A DNA stretch of 64,000 bases from contig CAKPQH010000004.1 in NCBI GenBank assembly GCA_934178475.1, positions 1 to 64,000 of the forward strand, given 5' to 3'. This stretch comes from an uncultured Clostridia bacterium. Lineage in GTDB: Bacteria > Bacillota > Clostridia > TANB77 > CAG-508. The notes beneath the pieces were generated by a model. That model searched no databases. It had not been told where the DNA came from and saw only the letters and a program-made list of their open reading frames with translations. Position numbers and translations under genes: made by a program. Shown piece after piece: positions 16,822 through 26,019 of this stretch (positions within the stretch are counted from its first letter, which is position 1; every line of letters starts with the position of its first letter).

Positions 16822-17117
16822 TATACTCTTATTTTTTTCTTACTAAAATCTTCATTTGGTGGTAATAATGGACTAAATGTATCTCCATTTTCCACTTGTA
16901 CTTCTACTACTCTAGTTAATATATCTGTATAACTATATGTAGCATTTCTTGCACCTTCATTATATTTAACTGTAAATATACTTGGGTATGCTTTTTCTAA
17001 TGTAGCTTCTTTCTCAAAGAATCTATTTCTTCCAAGAGAACCTTTTATGATTATTTTCTTACCTACTTTATCTAAAATGTTTGTTTTTAAGTCTACTATA
17101 TCTGTATTACAAATCAT
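16821..17117 (-). CDS. veg: Veg family protein
   Basis: The 98-residue protein matches the Veg family: an N-terminal helix (IVDLKTNILDKVGKKI) is followed by a small beta-barrel with KGSLGRNRFFEKEATLEKAYPSIFTVKY. Bacillus Veg is very strongly expressed from a classic sigma-A promoter and affects biofilm regulation and spore germination; its molecular activity is not settled. The same strong promoter arrangement appears here (TTGACA, 17 bp, TATAAT), and the adjacent yabG repeats the Bacillus gene order. The ribosome site is AAGGTG. Confidence 0.9.
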   Translation of the reverse strand: MICNTDIVDLKTNILDKVGKKIIIKGSLGRNRFFEKEATLEKAYPSIFTVKYNEGARNATYSYTDILTRVVEVQVENGDTFSPLLPPNEDFSKKKIRV

Positions 17118-17147
17118 AAAATCACCTTCTATTCATTTCTTGTCGTG

Positions 17148-17176
17148 ATTATATCATCCATGGTAAAAAATGTCAA
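17148..17176 (-). promoter_or_regulatory. Promoter of veg
   Basis: A consensus TTGACA (17171-17176) and TATAAT (17148-17153) are 17 bp apart on the minus strand. The -35 immediately follows the yabG terminator stem. Confidence 0.85.
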
Positions 17177-17178
17177 AA

Positions 17179-17209
17179 GAGATACAAGGATGTCAAATCC
17201 TTGTATCTC
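17179..17209 (-). terminator. Terminator of yabG
   Basis: A perfect 13-bp stem (GAGATACAAGGAT and its complement) with a 5-nt loop is followed by TTTTGACATTTTTT on the minus strand. Its T tract contains the veg -35. Confidence 0.85.
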
Positions 17210-17269
17210 AGTATTTATATGCTTTTTCAATCTTTTTTCTCCTTTTATTACAATTGTATTACATTTTTA

Positions 17270-18109
17270 TTACATAAACATTACATTTTTCTTCCGTTTA
17301 CTTCCAACTCCTCCAATGCCTCTTTTTCCATCTCTTAAATCATTTTCTATATCATCTATTGTCAAATATTTCGTGTAACTGGTAGTTGCTATTCTTTCTG
17401 CTACTATTAATGGATCTAAAATATCTATTAATATTCTTGCTGGTGAAGAAGCAAAATTTGCCCCTGCCAGTATTAATGCTTCAAAGTAACTTTGACACGC
17501 TCCTGCAAATATTGAAATATCACGATTATTATCTCTTTCATATCTCTTTGCCTCTTTTACTGCCTCGATAAAATATTTTGAATTTCTGTAATTATATATA
17601 TCATTATATCCTGTCTCTTTTCTTATCATTCCATCATGCCCTGTTAAAACAATTACATCCGGTCTATACCTAACAAGCAATGTATAAACTACTCTTGGTT
17701 GCATATATTCTGATACATTTTTCACAATAGCATTAAGGCCCATTCTTCTATAATATTTTAAAGACTTTTCACTATATTTTCTATCACCGTCTAAATGTAA
17801 TATTTTACCTGTTACTATACTACTTCTTAATCTATTTTCATTTATTTGTATATCTTTTTTGTTTTTTTGCTCATTTAAAATTCTTTTTTCTACTCTTACA
17901 TCTAATTCCTCTATTTTTTGTTTTACTTTTTCCCTTGGAATCAAATGCAAGTCTTTAAATTCGCTATCCGCTTCTATTCTTTCAGTAATACCTTTTAATA
18001 TAGCAATTTTTTTTCTGTCTTTTAGTACTATAATTTTTTTTACAACAAATAAAATATCTTCTTTATAAGAAATCCTACCAACAACATCTCCTTTTTTTAT
18101 TTCTTCCAT
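17270..18109 (-). CDS. yabG: Sporulation-specific peptidase YabG
   Basis: The 279-residue protein matches YabG, a cysteine-type protease that processes spore coat proteins (SpoIVA, SafA, CotT in Bacillus; CspBA in C. difficile) in the mother cell. It has an N-terminal SH3-like barrel (GDVVGRISYKEDILFVVKKI), then the conserved section GKILHLDGD near residue 95, VLTGHDGM near 155, YRNSKYFIEAVKEAKRYE, and SIFAGACQSYFEALILAGANFASSPARILID near 200 with the conserved Cys. Length and neighbours (veg downstream) fit the family. It is strong evidence for a spore-former. In Bacillus it is sigma-K controlled; I do not see a clear sigma-K promoter here. Confidence 0.95.
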   Translation of the reverse strand: MEEIKKGDVVGRISYKEDILFVVKKIIVLKDRKKIAILKGITERIEADSEFKDLHLIPREKVKQKIEELDVRVEKRILNEQKNKKDIQINENRLRSSIVTGKILHLDGDRKYSEKSLKYYRRMGLNAIVKNVSEYMQPRVVYTLLVRYRPDVIVLTGHDGMIRKETGYNDIYNYRNSKYFIEAVKEAKRYERDNNRDISIFAGACQSYFEALILAGANFASSPARILIDILDPLIVAERIATTSYTKYLTIDDIENDLRDGKRGIGGVGSKRKKNVMFM

Positions 18110-18170
18110 ATAATCACCTCAAATATGATGGGCTCTTATATTATATGTTTGAAAATTGATATTGATAGTA

Positions 18171-18989
18171 TTAATTATATCTTATTGATCTATATATAAT
18201 TTTCGCAATAATTTTATATATAGAGTCACCTAATGGATAACATCTATGTAACCCGTACAAATTCAATTTTTCACTTTTATTAATTTTATTGTCTGTTAAG
18301 TTTTGAATATACCCTTCCTGCTTTAGAATATCTAATTCTTCATTTGTATATAAACCATATGGATATGTGAAAATTTTTGTGTTTTGTTTTCCTAAATTTT
18401 CTTCTATTTTACTATATGAATTATTAACATTATCTTTTGCTTCTATTGCTGATAATTTTGAAAACTCGGAATGATTCTTACTATGTGACGCAATTGTTAC
18501 AAGACCTGTATCTTGCATTTCTTTTGCATCTTTCCAACTGATTATTCCTGTTTCTTCCATTTTATCTGTAATTACAAAAATAGTAATTGGAATATTATAT
18601 TCTTTTGCAACAGGTAGTGCATTTTCATATACACCTTTATAGCCATCATCAAATGTTACTAAACAAGATTTTTTATATAATTTTTTATTACCTTCACTAT
18701 ATTCTTTTAAATCCTCATAGCTAATAAAATGATATCCAAAATTTTTTAGACCTTTCATTTGTTTTTCAAAAGTTTCTTGTGTAGTTTGCATATAATCATA
18801 TTCAACTTTACTCTCATTTTGAACAATATCATGATATACAAAAACTGGTATTTTTAGATTTTTTTCTCCTATACTATATAGTTTATTTATAGTTATTCTA
18901 TCATATAAAATAACTGAAATAATTCCAATTAATATAATACTTATAATTATAGCTATAATTTTGGTTTTTTTTGATTTATTATCTTTCAT
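18171..18989 (-). CDS. Polysaccharide deacetylase, membrane anchored
   Basis: The 272-residue protein has one N-terminal membrane segment (about 10-28) and an extracellular NodB/CE4 domain. The motif-1 metal site TFDDG lies at 112-116, motif 2 is SHSKNH near 163, and a later TYPYG corresponds to motif 3. Such enzymes remove N-acetyl groups from peptidoglycan or other glycans, often for lysozyme resistance or biofilm matrix (PgdA and IcaB/PgaB types). The conserved FVYHDIV at the domain start favours the PgaB-like subgroup. The gene has an AAAGGAG site and follows the nrdDG operon and its palindrome. Substrate unknown. Confidence 0.85.
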   Translation of the reverse strand: MKDNKSKKTKIIAIIISIILIGIISVILYDRITINKLYSIGEKNLKIPVFVYHDIVQNESKVEYDYMQTTQETFEKQMKGLKNFGYHFISYEDLKEYSEGNKKLYKKSCLVTFDDGYKGVYENALPVAKEYNIPITIFVITDKMEETGIISWKDAKEMQDTGLVTIASHSKNHSEFSKLSAIEAKDNVNNSYSKIEENLGKQNTKIFTYPYGLYTNEELDILKQEGYIQNLTDNKINKSEKLNLYGLHRCYPLGDSIYKIIAKIIYRSIRYN

Positions 18990-19003
18990 TTTTTGCTCCT
19001 TTT

Positions 19004-19057
19004 ATTTGGGGACAGTCCTTTTTTGAAAATATTTTCAAAAAAGGACTGTCCCCAAAT
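19004..19057. repeat. 54-bp perfect palindrome, identical to the core of the 12790 element
   Basis: All 54 bases match the central 54 of the element at 12790-12851, and the two halves are perfectly complementary without a loop. It starts directly after the nrdG stop codon and ends in front of the ribosome site of the deacetylase gene. It could act as a terminator or RNA-stabilising hairpin; the T tract expected of a standard terminator is missing. Confidence 0.9.
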
Positions 19058-19546
19058 TTAAAATAATACTATATTATTATTTTTTAAACTTTGCTTTACA
19101 TTTATAACTCTTTGGTTAGATGAACCTCTCCATTCTAAAGTTGGATTGTGTAATTGATCAACATATTGACCATCTATTAAAACGTCAACATATTTCATTG
19201 CTTCTTTGTTTTTTAAATTCTCATCGAATTTATAACCTGACCACATCCATAGATTCTTATTTGGAAATTTTTCTTTAAATGCTTTTGCAAGTTTCGTTGT
19301 TCCTTCTATATTTTTTTCATGCATTGGTTCTCCACCTAATATTGATAGTCCCTCTATATTTTCATTATCGCATAATTCTAACACTCTTTTTATTGTTGAA
19401 TCATCAAATTCTTTCCCACCATTAAAATCATGTGTTTCTTGATTGAAACAGTTTTTACAATTAAATGCACATCCTTGCATAAATATAGATACTCTTACTC
19501 CTGGACCATCTGCAATATCCATTTTTCTAATTTTATTGTATCTCAC
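19058..19546 (-). CDS. nrdG: Anaerobic ribonucleotide reductase activating protein
   Basis: The 162-residue radical SAM enzyme has the CxxxCxxC cluster C26, C30, C33 in GCAFNCKNCFN and the GGEPM SAM-binding motif near residue 95. It installs the glycyl radical on NrdD. It starts at GTG (19544-19546) with an AGAGGTG site, and follows nrdD by 17 bp in the same operon. The stop codon abuts the long palindrome. Confidence 0.95.
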   Translation of the reverse strand: MRYNKIRKMDIADGPGVRVSIFMQGCAFNCKNCFNQETHDFNGGKEFDDSTIKRVLELCDNENIEGLSILGGEPMHEKNIEGTTKLAKAFKEKFPNKNLWMWSGYKFDENLKNKEAMKYVDVLIDGQYVDQLHNPTLEWRGSSNQRVINVKQSLKNNNIVLF

Positions 19547-19563
19547 TTACACTCACCTCTTGC

Positions 19564-21750
19564 TTATTCATCATCTTTATTGTCAATATGAAGTACTCTC
19601 TCTTTTATTTCTTGTGTTCTTCCTTTATTCCAGAAATTGCTTCCTATATATCCACATGTTCTTCTTGCTACATTTAATGTGCTATGGTCTCTATTCCCAC
19701 AATTTGGGCAATACCATTCAAGGTTTTCATCTATTAGTATCTCTCCATCAAATCCACATTTTTGACAATAATCTGACTTAGTATTAAGTTCTGCATACAT
19801 TATATTATCATATATAAATTTGATTAATTGGATTACAACTTCTAAGTTATTCTGTAAGTTTGGAGTTTCTACATAAGAGATAGCTCCACCTGGACTTAAT
19901 ATTTGGAATTCGCTTTCTAATCTTAATTTTGAGAAAGCATCAATTTCTTCAAATACAGGTACATGATATGAGTTTGTAATATATCCTTTATCTGTAATTC
20001 CTTTAATTTTTCCAAATCTTCTTTGTAGACATTTAGCAAATTTGTATGTTGTAGATTCTATAGGTGTACCATATACACTATAATCTATATCTTCTGCTTC
20101 TTTCCATTCTTTACATTTATCATTTAATTTTTGCATTACTCTAAGTCCAAATTCTTTTCCGACATCAATATCTGTATGGCTTTTTCCAGTCATATATTTA
20201 ACGCATTCATAAAGTCCTGCATATCCAAGTGAAATTGTTGAATAGCCTCCATGTAATAATGGATGTATACTTTCACCTTTTCCTAGTCTAGCAAGTGCTC
20301 CATGTTGCCAAAGTATTGGAGCAACATCACTTGTTGCTTTGCTTAGTCTTTCATGTCTTGCTTTTAATGCTTTATGGCAAAGCTCTAATCTTTCTTCAAA
20401 TATTTTCCAGAATTTTTCTTCATTTTTTAACGATGATAATGCAACATCAACTAAATTTATAGTAACAACTCCTTGGTTAAATCTTCCATAATATTTACTC
20501 TTATTAGGATCATAATTTAACGCTTTTGCTATATTTCCTTCTATTCTATCAGGTGTTAAGAATGATCTGCATCCCATACATGGATAGCAATTGCCTTCTC
20601 CTTTCTTATCTTTCTTTAACTCTAGCATTTTCTTTTCTGATATATAGTCTGGTACCATTCTTTTTGCTGTACATTTAGCAGCAAGTTTTGTTAAATACCA
20701 ATATTTTCTGTCTTCATGCATGTTGTCTTCTTCAAGTACATATAATAATTTTGGAAATGCTGGTGTAATCCATACACCTTTTTCATTTTTAAATCCTAGT
20801 ATTCTTTGTTTTAAGAATTCTTCAATAATCATTGCTAATTCTTCTTTATATTCTTCTGTTTCACCTAAGTACATACATACTGATAAAAATGGTGCTTGTC
20901 CATTTGTGTTTGTCATAGAATTTACTTGATAATTAAAAGTCTGTACTCCATCTTCTATTTCTTTTTTTATGTCTTGGTTAGCATATTCTTTACATTTTTC
21001 TTCACTTAACCCTCTTTTTTTGTACTTTTTTAAATATGCTTTATAACTATCTCTTACGAATGGAGCTAGATGTGTTAATGAAATTGTGCATCCTCCATAA
21101 GAAGATGATGTAACTGCAAGTATTATTTGTGTTGCAATTGTTGCTGCTGTAATAAATCTATGTGGTTTTTCTATCATAACTCCATTTATATTTGTTCCAT
21201 TTTGTAACATATCTTCTAGGTTAACTAATTCACAGTTATGTAATGCATTTTGTGCAAAATAATCTGCATCGTGGAAATGTATTATTCCTTCATCATGTGC
21301 TTTAACAATATCTTCTGATAACAAAAATCTTCTTGTTATATCAGTGCTTGTTATTCCAGCTAAATAATCTCTTTGAGTTGTAACAACTTTAGCATTTTTA
21401 TTAGAATTTTCATTATTCCAATAATCACTTTCACCTTCGATTAACTCTTTTATTGATTGATCTGTTGTATTGGCTTTTCTAACTAATTCTCTTGTATAAC
21501 GATATGTAATATATTTTTTAGCTAAAGAATATTTTTCGATAGACATTAATTGCTCTTCTATGATGTCTTGGATGTCTTCAACTAATATTCTCTTTTTTCT
21601 TAAATCTTCTATATATAAAATTATATTATTAATTTCTTCTTCAGTAGCTTGTTCTTTTACTTTTACTTCTTTGTTTGCTTTTCCAATAGCTATTCTTATT
21701 TTCTCTGGATCATAATCAACTATTGTTCCATCTCTCTTGATTATTTTCAT
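19564..21750 (-). CDS. nrdD: Anaerobic ribonucleoside-triphosphate reductase
   Basis: The 728-residue class III reductase makes deoxyribonucleotides without oxygen, using formate as reductant in the usual case. Residues 1-90 form an ATP-cone allosteric domain (MKIIKRDGTIVDYDPEKIRIAI). The catalytic barrel follows. A C-terminal zinc site is built from CQKCG and CPNCG near residues 665-685, and the glycyl radical site is RTCGYIG with the radical Gly at about 700. All these are intact. It is transcribed with nrdG. The upstream region has a TGTTGCAATTGCAACA palindrome that may be an operator; I do not see convincing NrdR boxes. Confidence 0.97.
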   Translation of the reverse strand: MKIIKRDGTIVDYDPEKIRIAIGKANKEVKVKEQATEEEINNIILYIEDLRKKRILVEDIQDIIEEQLMSIEKYSLAKKYITYRYTRELVRKANTTDQSIKELIEGESDYWNNENSNKNAKVVTTQRDYLAGITSTDITRRFLLSEDIVKAHDEGIIHFHDADYFAQNALHNCELVNLEDMLQNGTNINGVMIEKPHRFITAATIATQIILAVTSSSYGGCTISLTHLAPFVRDSYKAYLKKYKKRGLSEEKCKEYANQDIKKEIEDGVQTFNYQVNSMTNTNGQAPFLSVCMYLGETEEYKEELAMIIEEFLKQRILGFKNEKGVWITPAFPKLLYVLEEDNMHEDRKYWYLTKLAAKCTAKRMVPDYISEKKMLELKKDKKGEGNCYPCMGCRSFLTPDRIEGNIAKALNYDPNKSKYYGRFNQGVVTINLVDVALSSLKNEEKFWKIFEERLELCHKALKARHERLSKATSDVAPILWQHGALARLGKGESIHPLLHGGYSTISLGYAGLYECVKYMTGKSHTDIDVGKEFGLRVMQKLNDKCKEWKEAEDIDYSVYGTPIESTTYKFAKCLQRRFGKIKGITDKGYITNSYHVPVFEEIDAFSKLRLESEFQILSPGGAISYVETPNLQNNLEVVIQLIKFIYDNIMYAELNTKSDYCQKCGFDGEILIDENLEWYCPNCGNRDHSTLNVARRTCGYIGSNFWNKGRTQEIKERVLHIDNKDDE

Positions 21751-21807
21751 GTTACATTCCCTCCCATATATTTATGGATTAATTATATCTTTTATTTTTT
21801 TATTTTC

Positions 21808-21823
21808 TGTTGCAATTGCAACA
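21808..21823 (-). promoter_or_regulatory. 16-bp perfect palindrome upstream of nrdD, candidate operator
   Basis: TGTTGCAATTGCAACA is a perfect dyad lying 58 bp upstream of the nrdD start. A TATAAT-like -10 lies about 20 bp further downstream (complement near 21781-21787), so the dyad would cover the -35. It does not match the NrdR box I know. The binding protein is unknown. Confidence 0.4.
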
Positions 21824-21931
21824 ACATAATTAAATATTTTTTTACTATTTCTTTTTTCCACTATTTTCAAATGATACACGTTTTATTACAATTATGTTAC
21901 AAAATTTTTTTAATTTAATCAATATAAAAAA

Positions 21932-21953
21932 GAAGCAACTAATAAGCTGCTTC
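21932..21953 (-). terminator. Terminator downstream of the first tandem prepilin gene
   Basis: GAAGCA pairs with TGCTTC over a 10-nt loop, followed by TTTTTTAT on the minus strand. Confidence 0.65.
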
Positions 21954-21959
21954 CATATT

Positions 21960-23849
21960 TTATTTTAACTTATAATATGTTAGTTCTATTTTACTTGGTT
22001 GTATCTTTGTTCCAATTGTTACCTTATTGTTTCCTTTTCCTGTCAAAATATTTGGTAATTCTATTGTTTGCTCTAATGGCGTTGCTAATTGATATACAAT
22101 CTCAACATTATTTAAAGTAATCCACTCTTTAAATTTATCTGCATTATCATATCCTTGATATCTTAAATTTAAGTTCTTACTACTAGATATTCTACAAGAA
22201 AAATTATTACTTAAAATACCATTTGTATAATATTTAAATTTATTTGAAAATATTGGTATATATTGATTTCCTAAAGCATCTTTTATATTTGTATAAAAAT
22301 TATTTCCGTAATCTAGCTTTTCATATTTCCAAACTTCATTTCCGTTTAAAAGTTTTGTAGCAATTTTTCTTATGACTTTTTTATTTTTAAAGTCAATGTA
22401 ATCAGCATAATCTCCCACTTTTCTTAATGGCTCGCTTAAATATATATTTATCTCTCGCTCTTGGTATGGTTCATAAGATGTTTCTACATCTCCTTCTTCT
22501 AATTGTATATTTTTTATCTTTATATTTAGATTAGTATCATCATCTTTGTTTCCTATTCCTTGTGTTAAGATAGAAATATCTGTTTGAGCATCTAAGGTAA
22601 ATGTATATGATTTTCTTTCCCACGTTCTATAATTATCTAAAGTTTTGTAACCATATTTTTTAACTTGATTTATTATATCATATCCTCCTATTGCAACTCC
22701 TTTGCTTCCAGAATCTTTATCTGCCATAAAATCTGCAGAAACGGTGTATGTTCCTGCTGATAAAGTTATTTTGGAATCATATAAATAAGCCCCGGCTGCA
22801 TATAGTCCTATTTTAGAAGTTATTATTCCATCAGAAATCGAACTATATGTTTTTCTACTAGTAGTGTAATTTGCACCAACAAATGTTGATATTTTATTAA
22901 TATCAAATAAATTTTTTTCTTTTACTTTAATTGGTATTTTATATCCATAAGGTTCATATTTGGTAAAATTACTACCTTCTTCAACCTGAATCTCATCCAT
23001 TAATTGTTGGTACGTATATTCTGTATCATAACTTGAGTTATAGAACCACACATATAAATAAATATCATTTTCTCCACTTGTGATTGTTATACTTGAATTA
23101 TTAAAATCATTCTTTGAATTCGTCATTTCAATATCTGCTCCTGGTTCTTTTGAACTAGTTCCAACAGCAAATCTTTTTCCAATTATCTGTCTAGACACTG
23201 TATATGTTGTATTTGGTTTACATTCTATTACAAAAGTAGCTGTAGTCTTAACATTACTGTTATATGCATTTAATTTTCCAGCATTAACATAACCATTAAA
23301 TAATTTTGCATTATTTTTATCAAACAAATTAGCTGTTTTTTCTCCAACACTTTCTATCTCTACTGGATTTTCTGGTGAAGGCTCTTCATTTTGTGTACTA
23401 TTTCCATAGATTATATAATTTGATAAACTATCTCCACTTGAATCAGATATTGTCCCATCTTCTGATGTTGCTAATTCATATTTGTTGTTCAAGATATTTC
23501 CATTACTATCAACTTTATATATAACTCCTTCTACTTCTATAACACAACTTCCATCACTATTTTCTGTTAATGTATATTTATCTCCAAAATATTGATTTAA
23601 TTCGTCTTTCAATTCATTTTTATCTAATCCATTTTCATTAATTTGTGCTTTTGTTACTGCTAATTTTATTTTTTCTTCTATTTCTGCTTCATTCATTTTT
23701 CCTTTTGCCAATATTGTCTTAGATAAAATTCCATCTTGTGATGTCATCATATTTATTGTTATTCCTGCTAATATCAAGAGTACTATTATGGTTATTACCA
23801 AAGCTATTAATGTTATTCCCTTTATATTTTTACTTTTGTTTTTTAACAT
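21960..23849 (-). CDS. Prepilin-like protein with phage-tail-type modules, paralogue A
   Basis: From the ATG at 23849 (AAGGAGGAG site; an in-frame ATG 25 codons upstream lacks one) the protein has 629 residues. It starts MLKNKSKNIKG/ITLIALVITI, a type IV prepilin-like signal with Ala in place of Glu5, then a helix to about 70. Residues 75-145 are a small conserved domain. From about 146, YIIYGNSTQN...PENPVEIESVG begins a module seen, as I remember it, in Firmicute phage tail-tip/baseplate proteins; NLFDKNN at 174 starts the first beta-sandwich, and a second follows from about 312. The conserved EPLRKVGDYADYIDFKN near 490 and a PSKIELTYYK C-terminus close it. It is likely exported and surface displayed, perhaps binding carbohydrate. 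It is the last of three tandem paralogues; residues 172-296 are identical to paralogue C. Confidence 0.7.
   Translation of the reverse strand: MLKNKSKNIKGITLIALVITIIVLLILAGITINMMTSQDGILSKTILAKGKMNEAEIEEKIKLAVTKAQINENGLDKNELKDELNQYFGDKYTLTENSDGSCVIEVEGVIYKVDSNGNILNNKYELATSEDGTISDSSGDSLSNYIIYGNSTQNEEPSPENPVEIESVGEKTANLFDKNNAKLFNGYVNAGKLNAYNSNVKTTATFVIECKPNTTYTVSRQIIGKRFAVGTSSKEPGADIEMTNSKNDFNNSSITITSGENDIYLYVWFYNSSYDTEYTYQQLMDEIQVEEGSNFTKYEPYGYKIPIKVKEKNLFDINKISTFVGANYTTSRKTYSSISDGIITSKIGLYAAGAYLYDSKITLSAGTYTVSADFMADKDSGSKGVAIGGYDIINQVKKYGYKTLDNYRTWERKSYTFTLDAQTDISILTQGIGNKDDDTNLNIKIKNIQLEEGDVETSYEPYQEREINIYLSEPLRKVGDYADYIDFKNKKVIRKIATKLLNGNEVWKYEKLDYGNNFYTNIKDALGNQYIPIFSNKFKYYTNGILSNNFSCRISSSKNLNLRYQGYDNADKFKEWITLNNVEIVYQLATPLEQTIELPNILTGKGNNKVTIGTKIQPSKIELTYYKLK
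22964..23339 (-). repeat. 376-bp segment identical to 27057-27432
   Basis: Base-by-base reading shows no difference between this segment of paralogue A and the segment 4,093 bp to the right in paralogue C. It encodes the first variable beta-sandwich module (about residues 172-296). The flanks differ, so it marks gene conversion or module exchange. Confidence 0.85.
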
Positions 23850-23943
23850 TCTTCTCCTCCTTGTATCATTATTGTTATTTACTTTATCACATTTATTATA
23901 TATCTTACAGTGATTTTTATTCATACTTCTATTTTTTCATAAA

Positions 23944-23985
23944 AATAAGACTATATTTTACCACTTAAAGTAAATATTAGTCTTA
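23944..23985 (-). terminator. AAGACTA-type hairpin between paralogues B and A
   Basis: Arms TAAGACTA/TAGTCTTA with partly paired interior lie 95 bp upstream of paralogue A and 28 bp after the stop of paralogue B. The minus-strand 3' side reads TCTTATTTTT, so it can terminate gene B. Confidence 0.6.
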
Positions 23986-24013
23986 CTATGTTTTATATAT
24001 TTTTTCTTATATA

Positions 24014-25867
24014 CTATTTTGCTTTATAATATGTTAGCTCTATTTTACTTGGTTGTATCTTTGTTCCAATTGTTACCTTATTATTTCCTTTTCCTGTCAA
24101 AACATTTGGTAATTCTATCTTTTCTTCTGTTGGTGTTTCTAATGCGTAATTGACTATAATAGGATTTTTGCTTAACCAATCTTTCCAATTTTCAATTGTG
24201 TTTTCTGATAATCTTGTTTTTAAAATTCTTGGTCTAATATTATATACATGTTTTCCATCCGCAATTAGAATTTCTTTTTCTTCTTTTATATTTCCTTCAT
24301 AGCCTGCATAACATTCAAATTTATTTGCCATTGGTGTAACTTTTATATCATTACCATATCTTGGTAAAATTGTATTGTCTATTAATACAAAACTTGCGCA
24401 TCCTTCTGGTATTACTGTACTTCCAGTTATCTTCCAATCTTCTGTACCATTATATATTTTCTCTACTACATTTCTAATAACTTTTTTGTTTTTGAAGTCA
24501 ATATAATCCGCATAATCTCCTAATTTTCTTAATGGTTCATCTAGATATATATATGTTATTTGAGATCCTTGATAAGGTTCATATGATGTAATTTCATTTC
24601 CTTTTTCAAGCTGTATCCATTCAAAAGCCGATGTGTCTGCTATTTCACTTGTATTATATAAAGAAATTCTTAAAACATTACAATTTTCTGGTGTTGTAAA
24701 TGTTGTTGTATTTCCCCCAAAAACCTGTTTTCTTGATATTTCTTTGCTTCCATTATAAAACCATATTGTATATATTTCTAAATTGCTCGATAAAGCATAA
24801 TTTGTTGATGCTTCACAATTAGTTATTCCTACTCTAATAAATCTTTTATCTTCACCAGATTCATTTCCTATTGAATCAAAATAATATCCACTTTTTACAC
24901 CAACTTTATCAATATTAATCAAATTTTTTCCTTCAACATTAACTGGTATTTTATATTTTCCATAAGGTCCATATTCTGTTGGTTCTTTACCTATTTCTAA
25001 TTGTAGATTTTTAAATTTTGCATATGTTCCATCAGGCATTGCTCCTTCTTGATAAATCCTTATAGCTTTTATTTCTTTTTCATACTTAGTAATCCATGAT
25101 TTTTCTTCTTTTATACCTAATGTAACATGTGATCCATCTTCCAAATCACAAACTACCTGCACAGGGTAATTATATGTTCCATTATACTCTAGTACTTTAC
25201 CAGAAAGACATATATAAGTATCTGCTGGTATGTTAACATATAATGTTTTTGACATTCTATTACTAGAACTTATTTTTTTTATTGTGTAACTTCCGTCTTC
25301 ATTTTTTATTAAACAATCATTTAGCATAGAATCTATATCTATTAAATTTTTTGTTTTATCTCCAACACTTTCTATCTCTACCGGATTTTCTGGTGAAGGC
25401 TCTCCATTTTGTATGCTATTTCCATAGATTATATAATTTGATAAACTGTCTCCACTCGAATCAGATATTGTCCCATCTTCTGATGTTGCTAATTCATATT
25501 TGCCGTTCAAGATATTTCCATTACTATCTAATTTATATATAACTCCTTCTACTTCTATAACACAGCTCCCATCACTATTTTCTGTTAACGTATATTTATC
25601 TCCAAAATATTTATTTAATTCGTCTTTCAATTCATTTTTATCTAATCCATTTTCATTAATTTGTGCTTTTGTTACTGCTAATTTTATTTTTTCTTCTATT
25701 TCTGCTTCATTCATTTTTCCTTTTGCCAATATTGTCTTAGATAAAATTCCATCTTGTGATGTCATCATATTTATTGTTATTCCTGCTAATATCAAGAGTA
25801 CTATTATGGTTATTACCAAAGCTATTAATGTTATTCCCTTTATATTTTTACTTTTGTTTTTTAACAT
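24014..25867 (-). CDS. Prepilin-like protein with phage-tail-type modules, paralogue B
   Basis: Starting at the ATG at 25867 (same AAGGAGGAG site as its paralogues) the protein has 617 residues. Residues 1-171 (prepilin signal G11/ITLIALV, helix, small domain, and the YGNSIQN...VEIESVG segment) are nearly identical to paralogues A and C. After NLIDIDSM the middle is unrelated in sequence to A and C over about 110 residues, ending with a variant of the EPYGxY-IPV hinge, then NLINIDKVG opens a second sandwich. The conserved LDEPLRKLGDYADYIDFKN and the KIQPSKIELTYYKAK end return. So the ends are constant and the middle varies. Predicted location and role are as for paralogue A. No prophage genes surround it. 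Confidence 0.7.
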   Translation of the reverse strand: MLKNKSKNIKGITLIALVITIIVLLILAGITINMMTSQDGILSKTILAKGKMNEAEIEEKIKLAVTKAQINENGLDKNELKDELNKYFGDKYTLTENSDGSCVIEVEGVIYKLDSNGNILNGKYELATSEDGTISDSSGDSLSNYIIYGNSIQNGEPSPENPVEIESVGDKTKNLIDIDSMLNDCLIKNEDGSYTIKKISSSNRMSKTLYVNIPADTYICLSGKVLEYNGTYNYPVQVVCDLEDGSHVTLGIKEEKSWITKYEKEIKAIRIYQEGAMPDGTYAKFKNLQLEIGKEPTEYGPYGKYKIPVNVEGKNLINIDKVGVKSGYYFDSIGNESGEDKRFIRVGITNCEASTNYALSSNLEIYTIWFYNGSKEISRKQVFGGNTTTFTTPENCNVLRISLYNTSEIADTSAFEWIQLEKGNEITSYEPYQGSQITYIYLDEPLRKLGDYADYIDFKNKKVIRNVVEKIYNGTEDWKITGSTVIPEGCASFVLIDNTILPRYGNDIKVTPMANKFECYAGYEGNIKEEKEILIADGKHVYNIRPRILKTRLSENTIENWKDWLSKNPIIVNYALETPTEEKIELPNVLTGKGNNKVTIGTKIQPSKIELTYYKAK

Positions 25868-25962
25868 TCTTCTCCTCCTTGTATCATTATTGTTATTTAC
25901 TTTATCACATTTATTATATATCTTACAGTGATTATTATTCATACTTTTATTTTTTTATAAAA

Positions 25963-26006
25963 AATAAGACTAATATTTACTATTTAAAGTAAATATTAGT
26001 CTTATT
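25963..26006 (-). terminator. AAGACTA-type hairpin between paralogues C and B
   Basis: This is the cleanest copy: a perfect 19-bp stem (AATAAGACTAATATTTACT) with a 6-nt loop followed by TTTTTATAAAAA on the minus strand. It is 13 bp past the stop of C and about 96 bp before the start of B. Confidence 0.8.
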
Positions 26007-26019
26007 ATGTTTTAACATA

